From Sphingomonas folli (GTDB lineage: Bacteria; Pseudomonadota; Alphaproteobacteria; Sphingomonadales; Sphingomonadaceae): a stretch of 64,000 nt of DNA. Under the pieces are notes generated by a model. That model saw only the letters and a list, made by a program, of their open reading frames with translations. It was not told the DNA's origin and did no database searches. Location of the stretch: contig NZ_JAHXZL010000014.1 of assembly GCF_019429525.1 (NCBI RefSeq), positions 97,499-161,498 on the forward strand, written 5' to 3'. Position 1 is the stretch's first letter. Each line of letters starts with the position of its first letter. Positions 8,490 to 16,735 of the stretch are shown piece by piece. Both the position numbers and the translations under genes were made by a program.

Positions 8490-8519
8490 ATGTGGCTTTT
8501 CGTTCGTTTATGTGGTTTG
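8490..8519. promoter_or_regulatory. Candidate operator between the TonB receptor and DeoR-family genes
   Basis: Two direct repeats, ATGTGGCTTT (8490-8499) and ATGTGGTTTG (8510-8519), lie exactly 20 bp apart, about two helical turns. Between them is TTCGTTCGTTT, which resembles the TTCG-containing half sites of DeoR/GlpR-type repressors. The position between two divergent genes suits autoregulation and control of the receptor. The assignment is inference from position and pattern. Confidence 0.45.
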
Positions 8520-8570
8520 TGCCGATGGCGCGCCGGCCCGGCACTCGCCGCGCGCGCGGGGAGGAAGCGC

Positions 8571-9329
8571 GTGACGCAGTTCGACCGGATCGCCCGACTC
8601 GTCGCGCTGCTCGAGCGACAGGGATCCTGTGCGATCACGGAGCTGGCGACTCATTTCGCGGTCTCCGAGGAGACCATCCGCCGCGACGTGCGCCTCCTCG
8701 AGGCCGAGGGACGCGCCTTCAAGGTGCACGGCGGCGTGACGCTGCCCGACGGGCGGCGCGAGACACCGGTCCTGGTGCGGATGCGCGAGCAGGCCGAGGC
8801 GAAGCGTGCGGTGGCGCACCGCGCCGCCAGCCTGATCGAGGACGGCATGACGGTCCTGATCGACTCGGGCACCACCTCGTGCTGGTTGGCGCGGGCGCTC
8901 ACCGGCTTCAGCCGGCTCACCGTGGTCACCAACAGCCTGGAGGTCGCGGGCGCGCTGCTGAACCAGGCCGGCGTGCGCGTGCACCTCGCCGGCGGCGCGC
9001 TCAACGCCGACTATCGCGCCGCCTTCGACCGCGAGGCGGTGCGCTACGCGCGCGGCTTCGCGCCGGACGCGACGATCCTGTCGATGGGCGCGATCGACGC
9101 CGCGCGCGGCTTCCTCGACTTCGACCCGGACGAGGCCGGCTTCAAGCGCGCGCTGCTCGACGTCGCGCGCCGGGTCGTCGTGGTCGCGGACTCATCCAAG
9201 TTCGTGCGCGCCGGTACCATCCACGTCGCCGACTTTGCCCAAGTCGCCGATCTCGTCGCGGACGGCGCCATACCCGACCCGATCGTCACCGCCGCGGCGC
9301 GCGCCGGCACCCGCCTGCACCGCGCCTGA
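8571..9329 (+). CDS. DeoR/GlpR-family transcriptional regulator
   Basis: A 252-residue repressor-type protein. Residues 1-60 form the DeoR winged helix-turn-helix (RIARLVALLERQG, AITELATHFAVSEETIRRDVRLLE, FKVHGGV). The remainder is the DeoRC sugar-phosphate sensor with DSGTTSCWLA, VVTNSLEVA, LAGGALN and ADSSKF. The start is GTG 8571, preceded by GGGGAGGAA. It is distinct from the glpR copy at 43265. It probably controls the divergent TonB receptor, although no catabolic genes adjoin to reveal the effector. Confidence 0.9.
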   Translation: MTQFDRIARLVALLERQGSCAITELATHFAVSEETIRRDVRLLEAEGRAFKVHGGVTLPDGRRETPVLVRMREQAEAKRAVAHRAASLIEDGMTVLIDSGTTSCWLARALTGFSRLTVVTNSLEVAGALLNQAGVRVHLAGGALNADYRAAFDREAVRYARGFAPDATILSMGAIDAARGFLDFDPDEAGFKRALLDVARRVVVVADSSKFVRAGTIHVADFAQVADLVADGAIPDPIVTAAARAGTRLHRA

Positions 9330-9338
9330 GCGCGCGCC

Positions 9339-10139
9339 TCACTCCTGCGCGCTGACCTGCACCTCGACCTCGAGGCACTCGCGCCCCTCCCCCAGCCGCG
9401 AGCCCGCGACCGGCGACGAGCCGGTCGCGTCGAGCGCCACCGCGACGCGGACGTGATGCTCCTCGGGCGACTCGCCCAGCGTGGGGTCGAAGCCGACCCA
9501 GCCGAGATCGTCCACCCAGGCCTCGGCCCAGCCGTGCGGCGTGGCACTGCGGCCGTCCTGCAGATCGCAATAGCCGGTGACGTAGCGCGCGGGCACCGCC
9601 AGCGCGCGCGCCGCGGCGACGAACAGCTGCGCGAGGTCGCGCGGCGTCGCGGTCGCGCGCGCGAAGGCGTCCGCGGCCGCCAGGCTCGGGTCGGGGCGCT
9701 CGACCGCGACCGCGAACCGCTCGTGGAGCGCGCGGTTGAGCGCGTGCAGCGCCCCGATCGGTGCGGCGTCGCCCACCGCCGCGCGGGCGAAATCCTCGAT
9801 CGCGGCGTCGGCCACGGTGGTCGGCGTCGCGCGCAGGTAGAGCGCCGGCGGCAGCGGCTCGAACGTGCCGTGGAGCACCCCGCGCGACGTGCTCGTCACC
9901 ACCTCGCCCGACACCGCGATCTCGATCCCGTCGAGTGGCCCCTCGGCGTAGAGCATCGTGGTGCGATTGCCGAAGCCGTCGCGATGCTCGCGCAGCCGCG
10001 CGTCGCAGTCCACCGCGATATGCCATTCCGCCACGGTCTGGTCGTGGCTGTTGCGCGGCGTCATCCGCAGCAGCTGGACGATCCGCGCCTGCGGGGCGGT
10101 GAAGCGATAGCTCGTGCGATGTTCGATCGAGAGGCGCAT
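9339..10139 (-). CDS. Transglutaminase-fold protein lacking the catalytic Cys
   Basis: The 266-residue protein has the N-terminal beta domain (MRLSIEHRTSYRF) and transglutaminase core found with alpha-E and ATP-grasp partners. His202 (TPHGWAEAW) and Asp218 (GFDPTLG) are in place. The segment that should read GxCxDxAH reads ATPRDLAQ, so Pro166 stands where Cys166 stands in the relative at 3743-4525. It may be catalytically dead or use another residue; Cys191 in GYCDLQ is not at the family position. Its ATG shares one base with the stop of the alpha-E gene (TGATG), showing translational coupling as third gene of the operon. Confidence 0.85.
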   Translation of the reverse strand: MRLSIEHRTSYRFTAPQARIVQLLRMTPRNSHDQTVAEWHIAVDCDARLREHRDGFGNRTTMLYAEGPLDGIEIAVSGEVVTSTSRGVLHGTFEPLPPALYLRATPTTVADAAIEDFARAAVGDAAPIGALHALNRALHERFAVAVERPDPSLAAADAFARATATPRDLAQLFVAAARALAVPARYVTGYCDLQDGRSATPHGWAEAWVDDLGWVGFDPTLGESPEEHHVRVAVALDATGSSPVAGSRLGEGRECLEVEVQVSAQE

Positions 10140-11074
10140 CAGGCGAACTTGAACTGCCGGCCGATCGCGACGTGCAAATGCGCGTTCTCGGCGATCACGG
10201 CCTGGAGATGCTGGTGCAGCCCGGCGGCGATCACGTCGCCGGTGCGGGTGCGCGCGATCCGCGCCTGGCGGGTGCGCGCCATGCGATCGGCCTCCCCCTG
10301 GGTCCCGCTCGACCGCGCCAGCCCGGTGAGCGCGGTGACGGTCTCCTCCGTCGCGGCGGCGACGCTGCGCGGCAGCTCGCCGCGGCTGAGCAGCAGGTCG
10401 ATCACGTTGGCCGGCGCCAGCCCGTCGCTGTAGAGCCAGCGATAGGCGGTCACCGCCGAGACGGTCTGGAGGATCGTGGTCCACTGGTCGCGGTCGACCG
10501 TGCCGCCGACCGACTCGCCCGCGGGCAGCAGCAGGTGGTATTTCACGTCGAGCAGCCGCGCGGTGTTGTCGGTCCGCTCCACCGCCTGGCCGAGCCGGAT
10601 GAACAGCGTGGTCTGGTTGCGCAGCATGCGATGCACCGCGCCCTCGAAACCGCGCGTCTCCGCCTTGACCGAATCGACCAGCGCCAGCGTCGTGCCGGGG
10701 TCGAGCCGCGCGACCCGCTGGTCGAACAGCAGCCAGGCGCCGTTGATCGCCTGCCACGCCTCGCGGCTCAGCGCGGTGCGGACCGCGCGCGCGTTGTCGC
10801 GCGCCATGCCGACGCAGCGCAGGATCGAGCCGCGGTGGCCCGCGTCGGCCAGCAGGAAGCGCGCCACCTCCTCACGGGTCAGCTCGCCGCCAGCCGCGGT
10901 GAAGGCGGGCTCGGTCTCGGTCACCGCCAGCGCCGAGCGCCACGCGTCCTCCCCCGCGGGGCGGGTGGAGAGGACGTCGAGCCGCAGCGTCGCCTCCACC
11001 AGCCGCGCGACGAAGTCGGCGCGCTCGACGTAGCGGCCGAGCCAGTAGAGCGAGGCGGCGGTGCGGCTGAGCAT
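10139..11074 (-). CDS. Alpha-E domain-containing protein
   Basis: A 311-residue, almost entirely helical protein of the alpha-E family, starting MLSRTAASLYWLGRYVERAD, with the conserved ERTDNTARLLDVKYHLLLP block near residue 180. The family has no known enzymatic activity. It occurs with circularly permuted ATP-grasp and transglutaminase genes and is predicted to act in peptide synthesis or modification. Both flanking junctions are TGATG overlaps, so this is the middle gene of a tightly coupled operon. Length and conserved blocks look normal. Confidence 0.92.
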   Translation of the reverse strand: MLSRTAASLYWLGRYVERADFVARLVEATLRLDVLSTRPAGEDAWRSALAVTETEPAFTAAGGELTREEVARFLLADAGHRGSILRCVGMARDNARAVRTALSREAWQAINGAWLLFDQRVARLDPGTTLALVDSVKAETRGFEGAVHRMLRNQTTLFIRLGQAVERTDNTARLLDVKYHLLLPAGESVGGTVDRDQWTTILQTVSAVTAYRWLYSDGLAPANVIDLLLSRGELPRSVAAATEETVTALTGLARSSGTQGEADRMARTRQARIARTRTGDVIAAGLHQHLQAVIAENAHLHVAIGRQFKFA

Positions 11075-12594
11075 CAGGCACCCCCCAGCGTCTGGCTCAT
11101 GCCGCCGAGCGTCTGCGTCATGCCGACCGACGCCTGGGTCCCCATCGTCTGGGACATGGCCGGCGCGCCGGGCATCAGCACGAAACTGTCCTTGGTGCCG
11201 CCGCCCTGCGACGAGTTGACCACCAGCGAGCCCTCGCGCAGCGCGACGCGGGTGAGCCCGCCCGGCACCACCTGCACCCCGCGCGCGCCGCTCAGGACGA
11301 ACGGGCGGAAGTCGACGTGGCGCGGCGCGACCCCCTGCTCCACCAAGGTGGGCACCGTGGAGAGCGCCAGGGTCGGCTGCGCGATATAGCGGTGCGGCTC
11401 GGCCACCAGCGCGGCGCGGAAACGCTCGATCTCTGCCGTGGAGGCGGTCGGGCCGACCAGCATGCCGTAGCCGCCCGAGCCGTCGACCAGCTTGACCACC
11501 AGCTCGTCGAGATGGTCGAGCACGTAGCGCAGTGCCGCGGGCTCGCGGCAGCGCCATGTCTCGACGATCGGCAGCTTGGCCTCCCCGCCCGAGTAGAAGC
11601 GCACGATCTCGGGCATGTAGCTGTAGATCGCCTTGTCGTCGGCGATGCCGTTGCCGGGCGCGTTGATGATCGCGACGTTGCCCGCGGCATAAGCGGCGAT
11701 CAGCCCGGGCACGCCGAGCAGCGACTCGGGACGGAACACCAGAGGGTCGAGGAAATCGTCGTCGACGCGGCGGTAGATCACGTCCACCTTCACCCGACCC
11801 GCGATCGTGCGCATGTAGACGAGGTCGTCGTCGACGACGAGGTCGGCCGCCTCGACCAGCTCGATCCCCATCGAGTCGGCGAGGAAGCTGTGCTCGTAAT
11901 AGGCCGAGTTATAATGGCCCGGCGTCAGCAGCACGCAGTTGGGATGCTGCCCGCTGCCGCGCGGCGCCACCGACTTCATCGTCTCGAGCAGCATGTCGGG
12001 GTAGCTGTCGACCGCGGCGACTCGGAACTTGGCGAACAGCTCCGGGCACAGCCGCACCATCGCCTCGCGATTCTCGAGCATGTAGCTCACCCCCGAGGGC
12101 GTCCGCGCATTGTCCTCCAGCACGTAGAACTGGTCGGGCCCGGTGCGCACCAGGTCGATCCCGCAGATATGCGCCCAGACGTCGTGCGGCGGGCGGATCC
12201 CCGCGATCTCGGGGCGGAACTGCGGGTTGCCGAGGATCAGGTCGGCGGGCAGCACGCCCTCCTTCAGAATGCGGCGCTCGCCGTAGATGTCGACGAGGAA
12301 GGCGTTGATCGCCTCGACTCGCTGCACCAGCCCCTCGGAGAGCCGCGCCCACTCGTCGGCGAGGAAGACGCGCGGGACGATGTCGAACGGGATGATGCGC
12401 TCGCTCGCCTCGCTCTCGCCGTAGACCGCGAAGGTGATGCCGAGCTGGCGGAAGGTGACCTCGGCGGAGCGCTGGCGGCGACGCAGCTCGTCGGACGGCG
12501 TCTCGTCGAGCCAGCGACACAGGTCCGCCAGCTCGGGGCGGGCACCGTCGCGATCGGCCGCCCCCATGATCTCGTCGAACGCCGCTATCCCCAT
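11074..12594 (-). CDS. Circularly permuted ATP-grasp (type 2) protein
   Basis: A 506-residue predicted ATP-dependent carboxylate-amine ligase. The permuted grasp signature appears as YVLEDNARTPSGVSYMLENR (residues about 165-185), VDVIYRRVDDDFLDP, NAPGNGIADDKAIYSYMP and VVKLVDGSGGYGMLVGP. It is the first gene of the operon with alpha-E and transglutaminase-fold partners and is predicted to form an amide bond in a peptide-like product. The C-terminal 32 residues are a low-complexity tail of near repeats (MSQTMG, MTQTLGG, MSQTLGG) not needed for the fold. Translation starts at ATG 12594 after a GGGGG tract. Confidence 0.92.
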   Translation of the reverse strand: MGIAAFDEIMGAADRDGARPELADLCRWLDETPSDELRRRQRSAEVTFRQLGITFAVYGESEASERIIPFDIVPRVFLADEWARLSEGLVQRVEAINAFLVDIYGERRILKEGVLPADLILGNPQFRPEIAGIRPPHDVWAHICGIDLVRTGPDQFYVLEDNARTPSGVSYMLENREAMVRLCPELFAKFRVAAVDSYPDMLLETMKSVAPRGSGQHPNCVLLTPGHYNSAYYEHSFLADSMGIELVEAADLVVDDDLVYMRTIAGRVKVDVIYRRVDDDFLDPLVFRPESLLGVPGLIAAYAAGNVAIINAPGNGIADDKAIYSYMPEIVRFYSGGEAKLPIVETWRCREPAALRYVLDHLDELVVKLVDGSGGYGMLVGPTASTAEIERFRAALVAEPHRYIAQPTLALSTVPTLVEQGVAPRHVDFRPFVLSGARGVQVVPGGLTRVALREGSLVVNSSQGGGTKDSFVLMPGAPAMSQTMGTQASVGMTQTLGGMSQTLGGA

Positions 12595-12787
12595 CGACCC
12601 CCGTCAACTCATGAGCGAAGAATTCGACCCATGCTGGCGAAGTTGGTTGCGGTGCACAAGCGGTCAGCGCGATTTTCGATCGACATGTGTCGCGCTCGTT
12701 CGAGCGCGGGAGCCCAGTGCCGCGGGCGACGTCCTACGCGACGCTGGGTTCCGCGTCCGCGGGCACACGGCGGCGGTTCGAGGCGCG

Positions 12788-14815
12788 TCAGCGCTCGCCG
12801 GGCAGCGCGGCGAGCATCCCGCTCGTGAGCACCTGTGGCAGCACGCGCGGTTCTGCCGCGCGGGGCGTGTACCAGAGGTAGAGCGGCACGCCGGCGCGGT
12901 TGTGCGCCTCGATGAAACGGCCCAGCACCGGGTCGCCGTCGGTCCAGTCGCCTACCAGCACCGCCACCTTGCCCTGCTTGAACGCGGCGGCGGTGGTGGC
13001 GGTCTCGATCGCGGCCTTCTCGTTGACCTTGCAGGTGAGGCACCAGTCGGCGGTGAAATAGGCGAAGACCGGCCGCCCCTCGGCGCGCAGCGCGGCGAGC
13101 CGCGCCTCGCTGAACGGCTCGGCGCCGGGCAGCCCCGCCACCGCACTCGCCGCGCCGCTCGGCGCCGGGCGCACCAGCGCGACGCCGCCGAGCGCGACCA
13201 GCAGCGCGATCCCCGCCGGCCACCACGCCGCGCCGCGCCCGGCGTGCTGGCGCAGCCCGGTCCACCACAGCCCGACCGCTGCGAACAGCGTCGCGGCGAG
13301 GCCGAGCGTCATCCCGTCGACGCCGGCCTGGCGCCCGAGCACCCAGGCGAGCGCGAGCGCGGTCAGCCACATCGGCAGCGACAGGATCCGCCGCAGCCGA
13401 TCCATCCAGGCCCCCGGCCGCGGGAGCCGCGCGCGCAGCGCCGGCACGAAGCCGATCAGCAGGAAAGGCAGCGCGATCCCCAGGCCGAGCCCCGCGAACA
13501 CCGCCAGCGCCGCCGCGGCGGGCAGCACCAGCGCCGCGCCGAGCGCCGCGCCCATGAACGGTCCGGTGCACGGCGTCGCCACGAACGCCGCCAGCGCGCC
13601 GGTCGCGAACGCCCCTGCCGCCCCGCCCCGCGCGGCGAACTGCGGGGTCGGCAGCTCGAACAGCCCGGCGAGGTTGAGCGCGATCGCGGTGACGAGCAGC
13701 AGCAGCGCGCCGATCACGCGCGGGTCCTGCAGCTGGAACGCCCAGCCCGCGCTCGACCCTGCCGCGCGCAACGCCAGCAGCCCCGCGCCGAGCCCGACGC
13801 ACACCAGCATCACCCCCGCGGTATAGGCCAGCGCCTCGCGCCGCGCGTGCGCGGCGCTCTCGCCCGACCGCGCCAGCCCCAACGCCTTGAGGCTCAGGAT
13901 CGGGAAGACGCACGGCATGATGTTGAGCAGCAGCCCGCCCAGCACCGCGCCCGCGAACGCCGCGAGCGCGGTGGCGAGCACCCCCTCGGCGCCGCGCGGC
14001 GCGGCGACGTCGCCCGGCCGCGCGGTGAGCGCCAGCCCGGTACCGCCGCCGGTGGCGAGCACGCCCGCGACCTCCCCCGCGGCGGGCTCCGCCGCCGCCT
14101 TGGTCTCGATCACCAGCGTGTCGCCGTCGCGCGTGACCGTCTGCGGCGCGGCATAGTCGATCGCGCCGCCGGCGGCCGGGTAGAACCACGCTTCGCCCAG
14201 GGACGCGTCGGCGGGATACGGCACCGCGAGCCGGAAACGGTCGCCCGCGCGCTGCCAGGTCGCGCGCGTCGACAGCGGGCGCGGCAGCGCGCGACGCCAG
14301 CCGTCGAACGCGGCGCGCCGCGCGGGATCGATCGCGCCGTCGCCGACGGTGAGGTCGAGCGTCAGCGTCTGCGTCTCGGGGACGCAGATCTCCGCGGTGC
14401 AGACGAGATAGTCGAGCTTGGCGACGAGCGGCAGCCGCGTCCCCGGCGCCAGTCCCGCGGGCACGCGCAGCGTCGTCAGCAGCGCCCAAGGCTTCTCGTA
14501 GACATAGTTCATCAGCCCCGCGATCAGCAGCCGCGACGGCACCGGATAGTCGAGCCCGCCCGCGCGCGCGCCGGCGGGCAGCGTCCAGGTCACGCGGCTC
14601 GGCACGCCCGCGTCGCCGGGGTTGCGCCAATAACCGTGCCATCCCGGCTGCGGCACCGCGCGGAACGCCAGCGCCACGTCGCTCCCCGCGGCGGGCCGGT
14701 CGCTCTCCGCCACCAGCGTCAGCGCGACGTGGCGCGCGGGCTGCGCGAGCGCGCCGCCCGCGGCCAGCAGTGTCACGAGGATGAAAAGCGCCGCGCGCAC
14801 TGCTTGCCTGACCAT
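12788..14815 (-). CDS. DsbD/ScsB-type protein-disulfide reductase
   Basis: The 675-residue inner-membrane protein carries electrons from cytoplasmic thioredoxin to periplasmic thiols. A signal peptide (ending GGALAQ) leads into an N-terminal periplasmic domain with the Cys pair in LVCTAEICVPE. A DsbD-like membrane core follows, with redox cysteines in IMPCVFPIL and ATPCTGPFMG, and then a C-terminal thioredoxin domain with CLTC at residues 592-595. The order matches ScsB-like proteins of alphaproteobacteria. The start is ATG 14815; the gene diverges from the phosphatase gene with only 49 bp between. Confidence 0.9.
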   Translation of the reverse strand: MVRQAVRAALFILVTLLAAGGALAQPARHVALTLVAESDRPAAGSDVALAFRAVPQPGWHGYWRNPGDAGVPSRVTWTLPAGARAGGLDYPVPSRLLIAGLMNYVYEKPWALLTTLRVPAGLAPGTRLPLVAKLDYLVCTAEICVPETQTLTLDLTVGDGAIDPARRAAFDGWRRALPRPLSTRATWQRAGDRFRLAVPYPADASLGEAWFYPAAGGAIDYAAPQTVTRDGDTLVIETKAAAEPAAGEVAGVLATGGGTGLALTARPGDVAAPRGAEGVLATALAAFAGAVLGGLLLNIMPCVFPILSLKALGLARSGESAAHARREALAYTAGVMLVCVGLGAGLLALRAAGSSAGWAFQLQDPRVIGALLLLVTAIALNLAGLFELPTPQFAARGGAAGAFATGALAAFVATPCTGPFMGAALGAALVLPAAAALAVFAGLGLGIALPFLLIGFVPALRARLPRPGAWMDRLRRILSLPMWLTALALAWVLGRQAGVDGMTLGLAATLFAAVGLWWTGLRQHAGRGAAWWPAGIALLVALGGVALVRPAPSGAASAVAGLPGAEPFSEARLAALRAEGRPVFAYFTADWCLTCKVNEKAAIETATTAAAFKQGKVAVLVGDWTDGDPVLGRFIEAHNRAGVPLYLWYTPRAAEPRVLPQVLTSGMLAALPGER

Positions 14816-14864
14816 CGGACGCGGACCATAGCCGCGGTCGCTCCCGCATGCATCAAGGTTGGCC

Positions 14865-16508
14865 ATGAAATCGCTCCTCCTCGCCCTGCTCGCCACCGCC
14901 GCCGCCGTGCCAGCGGCCGCGCAGACCGCGACGCCCGCCCCGGCGACGCCCGCCGCCGCACCGCGCACGCCGCCCAAGCTGGTCGTGGCGATCTCGGTCG
15001 ATCAGTTCTCCGCCGACCTGTTCGCGCAATATCGCAACCATTTCACCGACGGCATGGCGCGGCTGCTGACTGGCGTGGTGTTCCCCTCGGGCTATCAGAG
15101 CCACGCCGCGACCGAGACCTGCCCGGGCCACTCCACCATCCTGACCGGCATGCGGCCGGCGCATACCGGGATCATCGCCAACAACTGGCTCGACCAGAAG
15201 GTCGGCCGCGCGGACAAGACGGTCTATTGCGCCGAGGACGAGCGCGCCGGCGGCGACCACGAGCATTACACGCCCTCGGACCTCCACCTGAAGGTGCCGA
15301 CGCTCGGCGACATGATGAAGCGCGCCGACCCGCGGTCGCGCGTCGTCGCGGTGGCGGGCAAGGATCGCGCCGCGATCATGATGGGTGGCCACACCACCGA
15401 CCAGATCTGGTTCTGGGGCGGGCAGAACTTCATCTCGCTCGCGGCGCGGCAGGAGCCCGCGGTGGTCACCCGCGCCAATGCCGCGGTGGGCGCGCTGCTC
15501 GCCCGTCCGCAGGAGGCGCTGCCGCTGCCGGGCTATTGCACGGCGCTGTCGCGCCCGATCGCGGTGGGCGAGCAGACGCTCGGCACCGGGCGGTTCGAGC
15601 GCGCCGCGGGCGACGCCAAGGCGTTCCGCGCCTCGCCCGCGCTGGACGGCGCGGTATTCGCGCTCGCGGCGGCGATGATCGAGGACATGAAGCTCGGCCG
15701 CGGCCCCGCCACCGACCTGATCGCGGTCGGCGCCTCGGCGACCGACTATGTCGGCCACGCCGATGGCACGCAGGGATCGGAGATGTGCATCCAGATGGCG
15801 CAGCTCGACGAGTCGCTCGGCGGCTTCCTCGCCGAGCTCGACCGCACCGGGATCGACTATGAGGTGATGCTCACCGCCGATCACGGCGCGCACGACATGA
15901 CCGAGCGCCAGCAGCAGCGCGCGATGCCGATGGAGCAGCATGTCGCGCCCGCGGCCACCGCGAAGATCATCGGCGCCGCGATCGGGCACGACCTCGGCAT
16001 CGCCGGCCCGGTGCTGCTCGGGCCCGAGACCGACGTCTATCTCGCCGACTCGGTGCCCGCGGCGAGGCGCGCGCAGGTGCTGACCGAGGCGAAGAGGCGC
16101 TTCACCGCGCAGCCGCAGGTCGCCGCCGCCTTCACCCGCGACGAGCTCGCCGCCACCCGCATGGCGACCACCCCGCCCGAGACGTGGACGCTGATCGAGC
16201 GCGCGCGCGCCTCGTTCGACCCGGAGCGGTCGGGCGACCTCATCGTGCTGCTGCGCCCGCGCGTCACCACCGTCGCGGCGCCGGCCCCAGGCTATGTCGA
16301 GACCCACGGCAGCCCGTGGGACTATGACCGCCGCGTGCCGATCCTGTTCTGGCGCAAGGGGCTGGCCGGCTTCGAGCAGCCGCTGTCGGTGGAGACGGTC
16401 GACATCGCGCCGACGCTGGCGGCCACGATCGGGCTGAGGGTGAGCGGGCTCGACGGCCGCTGCCTCGACCTCGACGCCGGCGCGGCGGACACCTGCCCGG
16501 CGGGGTGA
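14865..16508 (+). CDS. Secreted alkaline phosphatase, PafA/SPAP type (Thr nucleophile)
   Basis: The 547-residue protein has a cleavable signal peptide (VPAAAQ). Its core matches the Thr-nucleophile alkaline phosphatases characterised from Sphingomonas (SPAP) and flavobacteria (PafA). The nucleophile is Thr85 in ATETCPGHST. Asn106 lies in IIANNWLD, and the monoesterase-specific Lys166 and Arg168 are in AGKDRAAIMMGGH. Metal ligands are in ATDYVGH and TADHGAHD. It should release phosphate from monoesters in the periplasm. ATG 14865 is the start, two codons after an unlikely TTG. I saw no clear Pho box in the 49-bp upstream gap. Confidence 0.92.
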   Translation: MKSLLLALLATAAAVPAAAQTATPAPATPAAAPRTPPKLVVAISVDQFSADLFAQYRNHFTDGMARLLTGVVFPSGYQSHAATETCPGHSTILTGMRPAHTGIIANNWLDQKVGRADKTVYCAEDERAGGDHEHYTPSDLHLKVPTLGDMMKRADPRSRVVAVAGKDRAAIMMGGHTTDQIWFWGGQNFISLAARQEPAVVTRANAAVGALLARPQEALPLPGYCTALSRPIAVGEQTLGTGRFERAAGDAKAFRASPALDGAVFALAAAMIEDMKLGRGPATDLIAVGASATDYVGHADGTQGSEMCIQMAQLDESLGGFLAELDRTGIDYEVMLTADHGAHDMTERQQQRAMPMEQHVAPAATAKIIGAAIGHDLGIAGPVLLGPETDVYLADSVPAARRAQVLTEAKRRFTAQPQVAAAFTRDELAATRMATTPPETWTLIERARASFDPERSGDLIVLLRPRVTTVAAPAPGYVETHGSPWDYDRRVPILFWRKGLAGFEQPLSVETVDIAPTLAATIGLRVSGLDGRCLDLDAGAADTCPAG

Positions 16509-16544
16509 GGTTCGGGGCGGGCGGGCGCCCTGCTCCTCCCGCCG

Positions 16545-16642
16545 GCGTCATCCCGGACTCGTCTCAGGATCCATCGTGGCTCACGCTCGAGACGTGCGGC
16601 GCCTGCGGTGAAGTGGATCCTGGGACGGGGGCAGGATGACGC
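16545..16642. repeat. Interspersed palindromic repeat, family A
   Basis: The ends GCGTCATCC and GGATGACGC are inverted copies, with inner arms CAGGATCCA and TGGATCCTG. The outer sequence recurs at 63704-63797. It lies between convergent genes and may also serve as a bidirectional terminator. Confidence 0.75.
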
Positions 16643-16735
16643 TCAGTATCAGTGTTTCGGCAAGCTCGAAGGCCGCATCACCCCACCGCCGCTACCAGCC
16701 ACGCCAGATAATCCGCGTCTGCCGCCACGCCCCGC

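Noticed and set aside
9560..9580. Cys191 of the Cys-less transglutaminase as a replacement nucleophile
   Set aside because: It lies in GYCDLQ, about 25 residues after the family position and in a strand, so there is no evidence it can fill the role.
10172..11389. Long open frame antisense to the alpha-E and ATP-grasp genes
   Set aside because: It mirrors real genes on the other strand and has no ribosome site or domain.
12434..15862. A 1142-codon open frame on the plus strand
   Set aside because: It lies mostly opposite the DsbD-type gene and then runs in the wrong frame of the phosphatase gene. Its translation is Arg/Pro/Ala-rich with no domain, an effect of high GC.
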